A stretch of 47,090 bases of DNA from Sphingobium sp. (lineage in GTDB: Bacteria; Pseudomonadota; Alphaproteobacteria; Sphingomonadales; Sphingomonadaceae): the NCBI GenBank assembly GCA_017984895.1, contig JAGNYO010000015.1, positions 1 through 47,090 on the forward strand, written 5' to 3'. The position numbers and the translations under genes are program-made. Of this stretch, positions 8,719-24,660 are shown in pieces (the stretch's first letter is position 1; each line of letters starts with the position of its first letter). Below the pieces are notes generated by a model. The model saw nothing but the letters and a program-made list of their open reading frames with translations, was not told the origin of the DNA and ran no database searches.

Positions 8719-10860
8719 ATGAACAGCGCGACCAGCCCTGCCGATTTCGCGAAAGGCGCCCGCCCCCTCGAGGATAGCCGTTTTGCAGTGCCCGGCATGC
8801 GCTGCGCGGGCTGCATCTCCAAGCTGGAGAGCGGGGTTGGCGCGCTGCCTGGCGTGGCGGCGGCGCGGGTCAACTTTTCCGCCAAGCAACTCGCGGTATC
8901 GCATGATGCGCGGCTGGATGATCGCGCGCTCATTGCGGAGATCGGCAAGCTGGGCTTCGAGGCGCAGCCGTTAAGTGTCAATCCGCTCGGCGCCGATCAT
9001 GACGAGCGCAAGCGCCTCATCCGCGCGCTGGGGGTAGCGGGCTTCGGCATGATGAATATCATGCTGCTGTCGGTCTCGATTTGGTCTGGCGCGGCGGACA
9101 TCACGCGGGAGCTGTTCCACTGGCTCTCCGCGATGATCGCGGTGCCGGTCGTGGCCTATGCGGGTCGCCCCTTTTTCAGTTCGGCCCTGATGGCGCTGCG
9201 CCACAGGCGCACCAACATGGATGTGCCGATTTCGATCGGCGTTCTGCTGGCCACCGGGATGAGCCTCTACGAGACGATCATCGGCGGGCGCGACGCCTAT
9301 TTCGAAGGCGCGGTGATGCTGCTGTTCTTCCTGCTCGCAGGGCGGGTGCTCGACGCGATGATGCGCGACAGGGCGCGCGCCGGGATTGAGGCACTACTGC
9401 GTAATCAGGCCCCCGGTGCCATGGTGCTGCGCGAAGATGGCGGCACCACATGGGTGAAGGCGGTGGATATTCGGCCCGGAGACAGGATGCTGGTCGCGGC
9501 GGGAGATAATCTCGCGGCGGATGGCATGATCGAACAAGGCTCCACGAGCTGCGATCTCTCGCTCATCAGTGGCGAAAGCGCGCCACAACGCCGCACCGTG
9601 GGCGACATGGTTCTCGCAGGCTCGGTCAACCTTGCCACGCCTGTCACAGTGCGAGTGACCGCCGCCGGGCCGGATACGATTATAGCCGATATCGCCCGCC
9701 TGATGGACGAGGCCGGGCAATCGCGGGGGCGCTATGTGCGCATCGCGGATCGTGCGGCAAAACTTTATGCCCCGGCAGTGCATAGCCTCGCCGCGCTGTC
9801 GTGCGCCGGGTGGCTGATCGCGGGTGCGGGCTGGCACGATGCGCTGACCATCGCCACCGCCGTGCTCATCATTACCTGCCCCTGCGCGCTGGGCCTCGCC
9901 GTGCCGGTGTCGCAGGTTGTAGCCGCGGGCGCGCTGATGCGCCGGGGAATATTGGTGAAAGATGGCAGCGCGCTGGAACGCTTCGCGCAGATCGACCGGG
10001 TGCTGCTGGACAAGACCGGCACCCTGACGCTTGGGCGCATGACCCCGCTCAACCTCGAGGATCTCGGGCCGGAGCAGCAATCGGTCGCGCTCGCCCTGGC
10101 ACAAGCGAGCCGCCATCCGATTTCGCGCGCGCTCCACCAGGCGCTTGGCAAGCAGGGTGTTGCGCCCGCCGCAGTCGGGCATATTGTCGAAGAACAGGGC
10201 ATCGGCGTGCAGGGAGAGTGGCGGGGACAGCGTGTCGCGCTGGAGCGGCCCTCCCATGGCGGTCCTGCCACCGATGCAGCGGCGACACGGCTTTCCATAG
10301 GCAGCACGTATGTCGACATTGCTCTGGCCGATGCTTTGCGGACGGATGCGCGCGAGGCGGTCGATCGCCTTTCGCAGATGGATATTCATCCCTCGATTAT
10401 TTCGGGTGACAGGACGGAGGCGGTGGGCGACATCGCCCATCAGCTTGGCCTCACCGCACAGGCGCGCGCGCTGCCGCAAGACAAGATCGCCGCGATCCGG
10501 CGCTTGCAATCGGCTGGCCACAAGGTGCTGATGGTGGGCGATGGCCTCAATGATGGCCCGGCTCTTGCGGCGGCCAGTGCCTCGCTCGCGCCTGGCTCCG
10601 CGACCGATATGGGCCAGCAAGCGGCGGACGCTGTGTTCACAGCCGACTCGCTCATCGCCGTGCCGGTCGTGATATCGGCCGCGCGGCGGACGATGCGGAT
10701 CGTGAAGGAGAATTTCGTGCTCGCGATCGGGTATAATGCGCTCGCGGTGCCGCTTGCGATAGCGGGCATTGTCACGCCGTTGATCGCCGCCATTGCCATG
10801 TCCACCTCCTCGGTGATCGTCATTGCCAATGCCCTGCGCCTCAGGAGTTGCGCGCAATGA
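8719..10860 (+). CDS. ccoI: Copper-translocating P1B-type ATPase CcoI (FixI)
   Basis: A 713-residue inner-membrane ATPase of the FixI/CopA2 class, which exports Cu(I) for loading of the cbb3 CuB site. The N-terminal heavy-metal domain has GMRCAGC (C29, C32). The membrane metal site is CPC (C387-P388-C389). The phosphorylated aspartate is D431 in DKTGTLT. The nucleotide domain has SRHPISRAL and the hinge has GDGLNDGPAL. Length and motif order are normal. The chosen start follows ccoH by 1 bp; a frame extension into ccoH is unlikely to be used. The stop overlaps ccoS as ATGA. Confidence 0.96.
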   Translation: MNSATSPADFAKGARPLEDSRFAVPGMRCAGCISKLESGVGALPGVAAARVNFSAKQLAVSHDARLDDRALIAEIGKLGFEAQPLSVNPLGADHDERKRLIRALGVAGFGMMNIMLLSVSIWSGAADITRELFHWLSAMIAVPVVAYAGRPFFSSALMALRHRRTNMDVPISIGVLLATGMSLYETIIGGRDAYFEGAVMLLFFLLAGRVLDAMMRDRARAGIEALLRNQAPGAMVLREDGGTTWVKAVDIRPGDRMLVAAGDNLAADGMIEQGSTSCDLSLISGESAPQRRTVGDMVLAGSVNLATPVTVRVTAAGPDTIIADIARLMDEAGQSRGRYVRIADRAAKLYAPAVHSLAALSCAGWLIAGAGWHDALTIATAVLIITCPCALGLAVPVSQVVAAGALMRRGILVKDGSALERFAQIDRVLLDKTGTLTLGRMTPLNLEDLGPEQQSVALALAQASRHPISRALHQALGKQGVAPAAVGHIVEEQGIGVQGEWRGQRVALERPSHGGPATDAAATRLSIGSTYVDIALADALRTDAREAVDRLSQMDIHPSIISGDRTEAVGDIAHQLGLTAQARALPQDKIAAIRRLQSAGHKVLMVGDGLNDGPALAAASASLAPGSATDMGQQAADAVFTADSLIAVPVVISAARRTMRIVKENFVLAIGYNALAVPLAIAGIVTPLIAAIAMSTSSVIVIANALRLRSCAQ

Positions 10861-11027
10861 ACGGGCTTGTTCTCCTTATCCCCATTGCGCTCGGCATGGG
10901 GCTGGCCGGGCTAGGCGCCTTTCTGTGGGCGATGGATAACGGCCAGTTCGAGGATCCCGATGGCGCTGCGCTGCGCATTCTGATCGATGAGGATGCCGAA
11001 GGAAAGAGCGATGTCCCTGCCGTTTGA
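10857..11027 (+). CDS. ccoS: cbb3 oxidase maturation protein CcoS (FixS)
   Basis: A 56-residue protein: one N-terminal membrane helix (MNGLVLLIPIALGMGLAGLG), then FLWAMDNGQFEDPDG. The W..D.GQF.D..G pattern is the CcoS signature. CcoS is needed for insertion of cofactors into CcoN. It starts in an ATGA overlap with ccoI. Its 3' end overlaps the next small gene by 17 bp. Confidence 0.93.
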   Translation: MNGLVLLIPIALGMGLAGLGAFLWAMDNGQFEDPDGAALRILIDEDAEGKSDVPAV

Positions 11028-11268
11028 CGGAGCGACCGCCCTTGCCTCGGCGGTGATGCTGGCGATCAGCCCGATTACCGGGGCATGCGAGGGCCGCGTC
11101 CTCTCCTTGTGCAGCGGCACAGGCGAGGTGCACAAGGTGCTGGTGTGGGATGACGACAGTGGCCAGCTGCCCCCGCGTCAGCCTGGGCCGGGCAAGGCTT
11201 GCCACGCCTGCCTGCCGGATAAACGCAAGGCGAAGGATGGGCATACTGCTGACGGGCAGGATGTATAG
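11011..11268 (+). CDS. Small Cys-containing protein at the end of the cco operon
   Basis: I do not recognise this 85-residue protein with confidence. A hydrophobic stretch at about residues 8-24 (ATALASAVMLAISPITG) could be a signal or anchor, though without a basic start. It is followed by C26 and C34, a short beta-like segment (VHKVLVWDDD), a Pro-rich linker and a CHAC motif (C64, C67) with a basic tail. It is not a haem site, since no H follows the second Cys. The general plan recalls small DUF2946-like proteins with C-terminal CxxC and His. The start lies inside ccoS (17-bp overlap), with GGAAAG upstream, so it is translationally tied to the oxidase operon. A role in copper or thiol handling for cbb3 is inference. 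Confidence 0.65.
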   Translation: MSLPFDGATALASAVMLAISPITGACEGRVLSLCSGTGEVHKVLVWDDDSGQLPPRQPGPGKACHACLPDKRKAKDGHTADGQDV

Positions 11269-11300
11269 CTGACAAGGCTCCGTGCGTCAGAGCCGGAATA

Positions 11301-12602
11301 TTATGCGCCGACAGCCCTCAGTGTGCCGTTTCCGCCCGTCCGCTCCGGCTGATCCCGCCAGATGCCGCGCGTATCATAGACCGCCTTGCCGCTGCGCTCG
11401 TCGAGTGGCACCGATTTGAACATGTCATGGTCCACCAGCACGATGAAGATGCCGCAGCTTCCGAGCGCGCTGTCGATATCGATCAGGCTCGCCTGCGTAT
11501 CGGCAAATTCTATCGGCAGCGCGCTTGCATAAGGTTCGACGAGCTTTACCCGGCGGCCATAGCGCCGGGCGAGGCGATGGGCGACTTCGAGAGCGGGGCT
11601 TTCGCGGAAGTCGTCGATATTGGGCTTGAAGGCCAGCCCCAGGCACGCGATGTCCTCGCCCGGAAACTGGTCGACAAGGTCTGAGGCGCGGGCGACCACA
11701 TGGTCCGTCTTGGCGAGGTTTACCTCACGCGCGGTGCGGATCAGCCTTGCGTTATCCCGGTCGGCATGGACGATGAACCACGGATCGACCGCGATGCAAT
11801 GTCCACCCACGCCGGGGCCGGGCTGGAGGATGTTGACGCGCGGATGGCGATTGGCGAGGCCGATCACCTCCCACACGTCGATGCCCGCCTTTTCGGCAAT
11901 CATGCTCAGCTCGTTGGCGAAGGCGATGTTGACATCGCGGAAGCTGTTTTCGACGAGCTTGACCATCTCCGCCGCTCTGGCCGAGGTGGTGATGCACGCG
12001 CCGCGCACGAACTGACGGTAGAAGGAGAGCGCCTTGCGCGCGCATCGGGGCGTGATGCCGCCGATACAGCGGTCATTATCGATCAGCTCGACAAGGATGC
12101 GGCCGGGTAGCACACGCTCGGGGCAATAGGCTATGGCAACGTCCGCCACCCCGTTGCCGGCATGCGGCATCTTGAGATCGGGGCGCAGTTCAGCAAGCAG
12201 ATCGCGCATTGCCTCGGTCGTGCCGACGGGAGAGGTGGATTCAAGGATCACGACATTGCCCGGCGCCAAGACCGGCGCGATGGTGCGCGCGGCGTTCAAT
12301 ACATAGGAAATATCCGGGGCGTTGTCCTCGCTCACCGGGGTCGGCACGGCAATGACGAACACGTCGGCAGGTTCGACGCTGAGCGATGCGCGGAGCGTGC
12401 CGCGCGCGACCACACCCTGGACGAGGCCATCGAGATCGACCTCTTCGATATGCACTCTGCCGGAATTGACGGTATCGACCACATGGGCGGACACATCAAT
12501 GCCCAGCACCATCGCGCCGCTGCGCGCAATCAGCGCCGCGGTAGGCAGGCCGATATAGCCCAGGCCGATAACGGCAACCTTTTGCTCAGTGTGTATGGGC
12601 AT
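11301..12602 (-). CDS. wecC: UDP-N-acetyl-D-mannosamine dehydrogenase (WecC)
   Basis: WecC oxidises UDP-ManNAc to UDP-ManNAcA with two NAD+, feeding surface polysaccharide synthesis. The 433 residues show the NAD-binding GLGYIG near residue 14, the central YCPERVLPG segment, and the catalytic cysteine in GGHCIAVDPWF. A C-terminal UDP-binding domain has LGLAFKPNIDDFRESP. The start chosen (MPIHTEQKVAVIG) overlaps the 3' end of wecB by 17 bp; the frame is open further upstream, but that part has no homology. Only these two nucleotide-sugar genes are here, so the final polymer cannot be named. Confidence 0.93.
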   Translation of the reverse strand: MPIHTEQKVAVIGLGYIGLPTAALIARSGAMVLGIDVSAHVVDTVNSGRVHIEEVDLDGLVQGVVARGTLRASLSVEPADVFVIAVPTPVSEDNAPDISYVLNAARTIAPVLAPGNVVILESTSPVGTTEAMRDLLAELRPDLKMPHAGNGVADVAIAYCPERVLPGRILVELIDNDRCIGGITPRCARKALSFYRQFVRGACITTSARAAEMVKLVENSFRDVNIAFANELSMIAEKAGIDVWEVIGLANRHPRVNILQPGPGVGGHCIAVDPWFIVHADRDNARLIRTAREVNLAKTDHVVARASDLVDQFPGEDIACLGLAFKPNIDDFRESPALEVAHRLARRYGRRVKLVEPYASALPIEFADTQASLIDIDSALGSCGIFIVLVDHDMFKSVPLDERSGKAVYDTRGIWRDQPERTGGNGTLRAVGA

Positions 12603-13710
12603 CTGCGATGATCCTTGCAATCTGCGTCCCGGCAGTCCCGTCGCCAAAAGGATTGTGCGCGCGCGACATGGCGGAATATGCCTCGCTATCGTCCAAAAGG
12701 CTGAATATTTCGGAAACGATGCGGGCGCGATCGGTGCCAACGAGGCGCGCGGTGCCTGCCGTGATACCCTCTGGCCGCTCGGTCGTCTCACGCATCACCA
12801 GCACCGGCTTGCCCAGCGAAGGCGCTTCCTCCTGAACGCCGCCGCTGTCCGTCAGCACCAACTCGGCCATATCGAGCAGACGGACGAAATGCGGGTAATC
12901 GAGCGGGTCAATCATCGCCACATTATCGAGGCCCGCAAGCGCCGTGTCCATCACCGCGCGGACATTGGGATTCGGGTGGACAGGGAAGATGATCGCGACA
13001 TCGGGGCGAGCGGCAATGTCTTTGATCGCACTCGCGATCGCCTCCATGCCGCCGCCGAAATTCTCGCGCCGGTGGGAGGTAACGGCGATAATGCGCCGCT
13101 GCGCAAAGCGCGCCGCGAGAGCATCGAGGCCAGACGCGAGCGTGGGGTCTGCAACGATGCGCGCGCGCGTCGCCAGCAGGGCATCGATCACTGTGTTGCC
13201 GGTGATATGGATGCTGGCGGCATCGCGGTTTTCGGCCAGAAGTGCCTCCGCCGCCGTCTGAGTCGGCGCGAAGTTCATGTCCGCGATGCAGGCGACGACG
13301 CGCCTGTTCACCTCCTCCGGCCAGGGATGGTGAATGTCGCCAGAGCGCAAGCCCGCCTCGACATGCCCCACCGGGATCTTGCGGTAATAAGCGGCGAGGG
13401 CGGCAACCATCGTGGTGAGCGTATCGCCATGCACGATCACCCGGTCAGGCCGCTCGGCATCCAGCGCCGCGCCGATACTGGTAATGAGCCGCGCGGTGAG
13501 GGCATCGAGGCTCTGGTTCTCCTGCATCACATCAAGGTCTATATCCGGCATGATCCCCGCGATTTGCAGCACCTGATCGAGCAACCCGCGGTGCTGCGCG
13601 GTCACGCAGACGCGTGTGTCGATGCCCGGCAGCGCGCGCAGAGCATGCACCACCGGAAACAGTTTGATCGCTTCCGGCCGTGTGCCGAAGATGATGAGGA
13701 TTTTCGCCAT
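12586..13710 (-). CDS. wecB: UDP-N-acetylglucosamine 2-epimerase, non-hydrolysing (WecB)
   Basis: WecB interconverts UDP-GlcNAc and UDP-ManNAc, the substrate of WecC. The 374-residue protein begins MAKILIIFGTRPEAIKLFPV, the family N-terminus. Other landmarks are VHGDTLTT, the HVEAGLRSGD motif, TSHRRENFG and TDSGGVQEEAPSLGKPVLVMR near residue 285. Start choice is uncertain: in-frame ATGs also occur at 13719 and 13737 and none has a strong ribosome site. It forms a two-gene operon with wecC and is divergent from the chemoreceptor gene at 13951. Confidence 0.93.
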   Translation of the reverse strand: MAKILIIFGTRPEAIKLFPVVHALRALPGIDTRVCVTAQHRGLLDQVLQIAGIMPDIDLDVMQENQSLDALTARLITSIGAALDAERPDRVIVHGDTLTTMVAALAAYYRKIPVGHVEAGLRSGDIHHPWPEEVNRRVVACIADMNFAPTQTAAEALLAENRDAASIHITGNTVIDALLATRARIVADPTLASGLDALAARFAQRRIIAVTSHRRENFGGGMEAIASAIKDIAARPDVAIIFPVHPNPNVRAVMDTALAGLDNVAMIDPLDYPHFVRLLDMAELVLTDSGGVQEEAPSLGKPVLVMRETTERPEGITAGTARLVGTDRARIVSEIFSLLDDSEAYSAMSRAHNPFGDGTAGTQIARIIADAHTH

Positions 13711-13950
13711 ATGCCCCATGATATTGTTTCGGCGCATGCTTATGCCGCCAATAGGTAAGCATCTGCTGAACGGCATGACAATGCTCAGGTTAGCGAGCAG
13801 GCGCGTTGGTTAACCCTTTGGTGCGGCATATCGCGGGGAAAGGCCCGGAAATATCGTCAAAATAAGCAAATACGGGCCGGAAGCGTAAACTTTTGGCAAC
13901 CAATATTCTCTACATTTTCCCTTCGATCGAAAGGTGCCGGAAAGCCGTAG

Positions 13951-15588
13951 ATGGCCTCAGAACAAGCAGGTTTGGCAGGAGTGTTGCGGAAGGCCGCGCG
14001 GTGGTGGTCGGCCGTCGATGCTGATTCGACGCCCGCTTTGCGTCATATCGGCATGGAGCAGGCGCGTGGTGTCAGCCGGGGCGTGGCCCGCACCGCACTG
14101 CCGGTGATGGTGCTGGCGCTTACCATCGGAGTCTTTTTCGCCAACCCGACCAACAGCACTTTGTTATGGTCCCTGACCGCGATGCAGATCAGCATCGCCA
14201 TCGCTGCGCAATTCCTGATGCCGTTTACGCGGTTCAGCCGGGTGCAGTATCGTTCGGTCGCGGGCTGCTTCAAGGCGTTCGTGATTTATACCTTCTGCAT
14301 TTCGCTCGGCTGGGGGTTGTTGTTCGTCACCGCCAGCCACGGAAGCGACACCGAACAGAAAATGGTGCTGCTCGCCACGCATGTCGGGGTGATCTGTGTC
14401 GGCGGGCTGACCTTCGCGATGATTCCGCGTGCCTCGCTGGTCTATATCTTCAACTTGTGGCTGCTGGCCGAGGTGCATATCTTCAGCGTGTCGGCCACCA
14501 AGCTGGTGCTGCTCGCGGCGCTGGTGACTTTGTTCTCGATGATGCTGGCCCAGGCCTATCTCCAGATGGCGGAGGCGTTTGTCGACCGTATGAAGGCGGA
14601 TATGGAGCGGCGCGAGGCCGAACGCCGCATGGCGGACGCCGAGCGGCAGGAGATAGAACGGAGCGCCGCTGCGGCGCTGGCTTCCCGTGCGCAGCGGGAG
14701 CGGGACCGCGAGCGGGCAATGGCCGAGCGGCAGGCAGCGATGGTGACACTTGCCACGCGTTATGAGGAATCAGTTGCCGCGCTTGCCGAGCATCTGGACG
14801 AGGCGATCACCGCCCTGGCACAGGCGACAGCGCACATCAGCGACCTCAATGCCAGCGCGCGGGATAAGGCGCAGCATGTTCTGGACCTCGCCACCAGCAC
14901 CACCGACGCGGTGGAATCTGTTGCCCATGCGACTGGCGCGCTAAACCAGTCCGCTGCGGAAATTGCGGCCGAGGCTGATGAGCAGGTGGCTATCGGTCAG
15001 GCTGCTCGCGCGGCGGGCGACAACGGCCTCATCAGTCTGGAGGCATTAGGCGAGCAGACCGATACAATCGGCGAGATCGTGCGCATGATTCAGGATCTGG
15101 CGAGTCAGACCGGGCTTCTTTCCCTTAATGCCACGATCGAGGCCGCCCGCGCGGGCGAGGCTGGGCGCGGCTTCGTCATCGTCGCCCATGAGGTGAAGCA
15201 GCTAGCGGCGCAGACGCACAATGCGGTCGCCCGGATCGACCAGATTATCGAGGGCACGCGCGAAAAGATGGGCGTGGCGGATAGCGCCATGCGCTCCGTC
15301 GCGGAAACGATCGCCATGATGTCTACGCACGGAAGCCATATCGCCGATGCCGTTAGCGGCCAGCGTCAGACGACGTTCGAGATCAGTGAAGCAGCCTCAC
15401 GCACGGCTTCCGCCTCGCAGCAAGTGCGAATGACCGCTGATGAGGTGGCGAAAAGCGCACGTGAAGCTGATGTGCTGGCAGAGGAAATCCGCGCGATCAT
15501 GGCATCGTTGCGCGCTCGCTCGGAAGCCCTGCGCGTGACCAGCAATGATTTTCTCGCCTCGCTGCGGGATGACCGGTACGCTGCCTAG
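13951..15588 (+). CDS. Chemoreceptor with six-helix membrane domain and no HAMP
   Basis: A 545-residue methyl-accepting chemotaxis protein. Six predicted membrane helices (about residues 46-64, 71-91, 106-127, 138-158, 162-180 and 184-204) form an integral-membrane sensory unit like the MASE domains of signalling enzymes. No periplasmic ligand domain is present. A strongly charged coiled coil (about 205-275) replaces a HAMP domain. The cytoplasmic hairpin tip lies near residues 383-410 (LASQTGLLSLNATIEAAR, then AGEAGRGF), the conserved contact for CheA and CheW. The C-terminus has no NWETF-like CheR/CheB tether. The ligand is unknown. It sits alone between wecB and rpoB, far from the che genes at 44-47 kb. 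Confidence 0.88.
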   Translation: MASEQAGLAGVLRKAARWWSAVDADSTPALRHIGMEQARGVSRGVARTALPVMVLALTIGVFFANPTNSTLLWSLTAMQISIAIAAQFLMPFTRFSRVQYRSVAGCFKAFVIYTFCISLGWGLLFVTASHGSDTEQKMVLLATHVGVICVGGLTFAMIPRASLVYIFNLWLLAEVHIFSVSATKLVLLAALVTLFSMMLAQAYLQMAEAFVDRMKADMERREAERRMADAERQEIERSAAAALASRAQRERDRERAMAERQAAMVTLATRYEESVAALAEHLDEAITALAQATAHISDLNASARDKAQHVLDLATSTTDAVESVAHATGALNQSAAEIAAEADEQVAIGQAARAAGDNGLISLEALGEQTDTIGEIVRMIQDLASQTGLLSLNATIEAARAGEAGRGFVIVAHEVKQLAAQTHNAVARIDQIIEGTREKMGVADSAMRSVAETIAMMSTHGSHIADAVSGQRQTTFEISEAASRTASASQQVRMTADEVAKSAREADVLAEEIRAIMASLRARSEALRVTSNDFLASLRDDRYAA

Positions 15589-15933
15589 GACGCAAGAACC
15601 CGCCCCGAACTAAGACCATGCTGGTATGAAAGCGTGGAAAAAAGCGGTTTTGGCCCTTTCCAAATCCAACAGCATCCCTATATAGGCACTCTATTGCAAA
15701 GCCCGTAAGGCTGCGCAGCTCTCCTTGTCCGGGCCACGGTTCGACTGGCGCTCGAACCGCGACGAATGGGGCAAATGCGAGAGGGTTTCATACGCTGGTA
15801 GTGCGGATCGGACAGCCCCGGCCCGCACTTTTTTGCGTTGCTACTGGCTCTCTCTGCCAGTGCGAATCGGTTGAAATTTCGCTGCAATGCGAAAAAAATT
15901 TGAGTTTCATCCGTCCAGTAAAGGCGAAAGAAC
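15589..15933 (+). promoter_or_regulatory. rpoB upstream region and structured leader
   Basis: This 345-bp stretch has no gene. A 10-bp palindrome CCTATATAGG (15677-15686) holds a TATATA that could be a -10 element; no good -35 is visible. Three hairpins follow: an 8-bp stem with a 7-nt loop (15737-15759), a GTGCGG/CCGCAC stem followed by six Ts (15801-15834), and a 6-bp stem ACTGGC/GCCAGT with a 7-nt loop (15843-15861). The AAAGGCGAAAG before the rpoB ATG is a plausible ribosome site. Usual rplJ-rplL genes are absent upstream, so rpoBC probably has its own promoter here. Confidence 0.5.
15801..15834 (+). terminator. Terminator- or attenuator-like hairpin in the rpoB leader
   Basis: The stem GTGCGG / CCGCAC (15801-15806 with 15823-15828) encloses a 16-nt GC-rich loop and is followed directly by TTTTTT. 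It could end the upstream chemoreceptor transcript or act as an attenuator about 100 nt before rpoB. The 6-bp stem makes it only moderately strong. Confidence 0.45.
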
Positions 15934-20091
<4,158 letters not shown>

Positions 20092-20096
20092 GGGGC

Positions 20097-20125
20097 ATGG
20101 GGTGCCGCACCGTGTGGCACCCCAT
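20097..20125 (+). other. rpoB-rpoC intergenic hairpin
   Basis: A perfect 10-bp inverted repeat (ATGGGGTGCC at 20097-20106, GGCACCCCAT at 20116-20125) with a 9-nt loop begins 5 nt after the rpoB stop codon. No T-run follows, so it is more likely an mRNA processing or stability element within the operon than a terminator. Confidence 0.65.
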
Positions 20126-20170
20126 CCACCATTCGCCCAAGAATTTTCACCTCTGATGAGGGATTAAGAC

Positions 20171-24421
<4,251 letters not shown>

Positions 24422-24445
24422 TCGCCTCTCATATCTGACGCATGA

Positions 24446-24480
24446 AAAACCCGCCCGGAGCCAGTCTCCGGGCGGGTTTT
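24446..24480 (+). terminator. Strong intrinsic terminator of the rpoBC operon
   Basis: A perfect 15-bp inverted repeat with a 5-nt loop: AAAACCCGCCCGGAG (24446-24460) and its complement (24466-24480), ending in TTTT. The A-tract on the 5' side makes it potentially bidirectional. Confidence 0.95.
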
Positions 24481-24522
24481 GCTTTATGACGCCACGTGTG
24501 CCCTGATCTTCTGACAGGCTGC

Positions 24523-24528
24523 TATAAT
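24523..24528 (+). promoter_or_regulatory. Possible -10 element upstream of the second chemoreceptor gene
   Basis: TATAAT, a perfect sigma-70 -10 hexamer and uncommon in this GC-rich sequence, lies 138 bp before the chemoreceptor start. No convincing -35 is found at 16-18 bp spacing. The rest of the 24481-24660 gap shows an AT-rich tract but no recognised site. Confidence 0.3.
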
Positions 24529-24660
24529 AGCCCATGGGCCACGCGCCGAATTTCTAGCAAGTCCGCGAATGGAAAGAGAAAGCCTGTTCATGGGTAACGC
24601 GATCTTAACTGTGACCTATTATGCATTTTTCCAAATAATAAGCGCCGACTGGAGAGAGGA

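Noticed and set aside
11276-11294. GGCTC/GAGCC hairpin between the cco operon end and wecC
   Set aside because: Only five base pairs with a nine-base loop and no T-run; too weak to call a terminator.
13920-13933. TTCGATCGAA palindrome just before the first chemoreceptor gene
   Set aside because: Ten-base palindromes are expected by chance at this scale and no known operator matches.
15737-15759. GGTTCGA motif in the rpoB leader, resembling a tRNA T-arm
   Set aside because: No acceptor, D or anticodon stems surround it; it pairs instead with TCGAACC as a simple hairpin.
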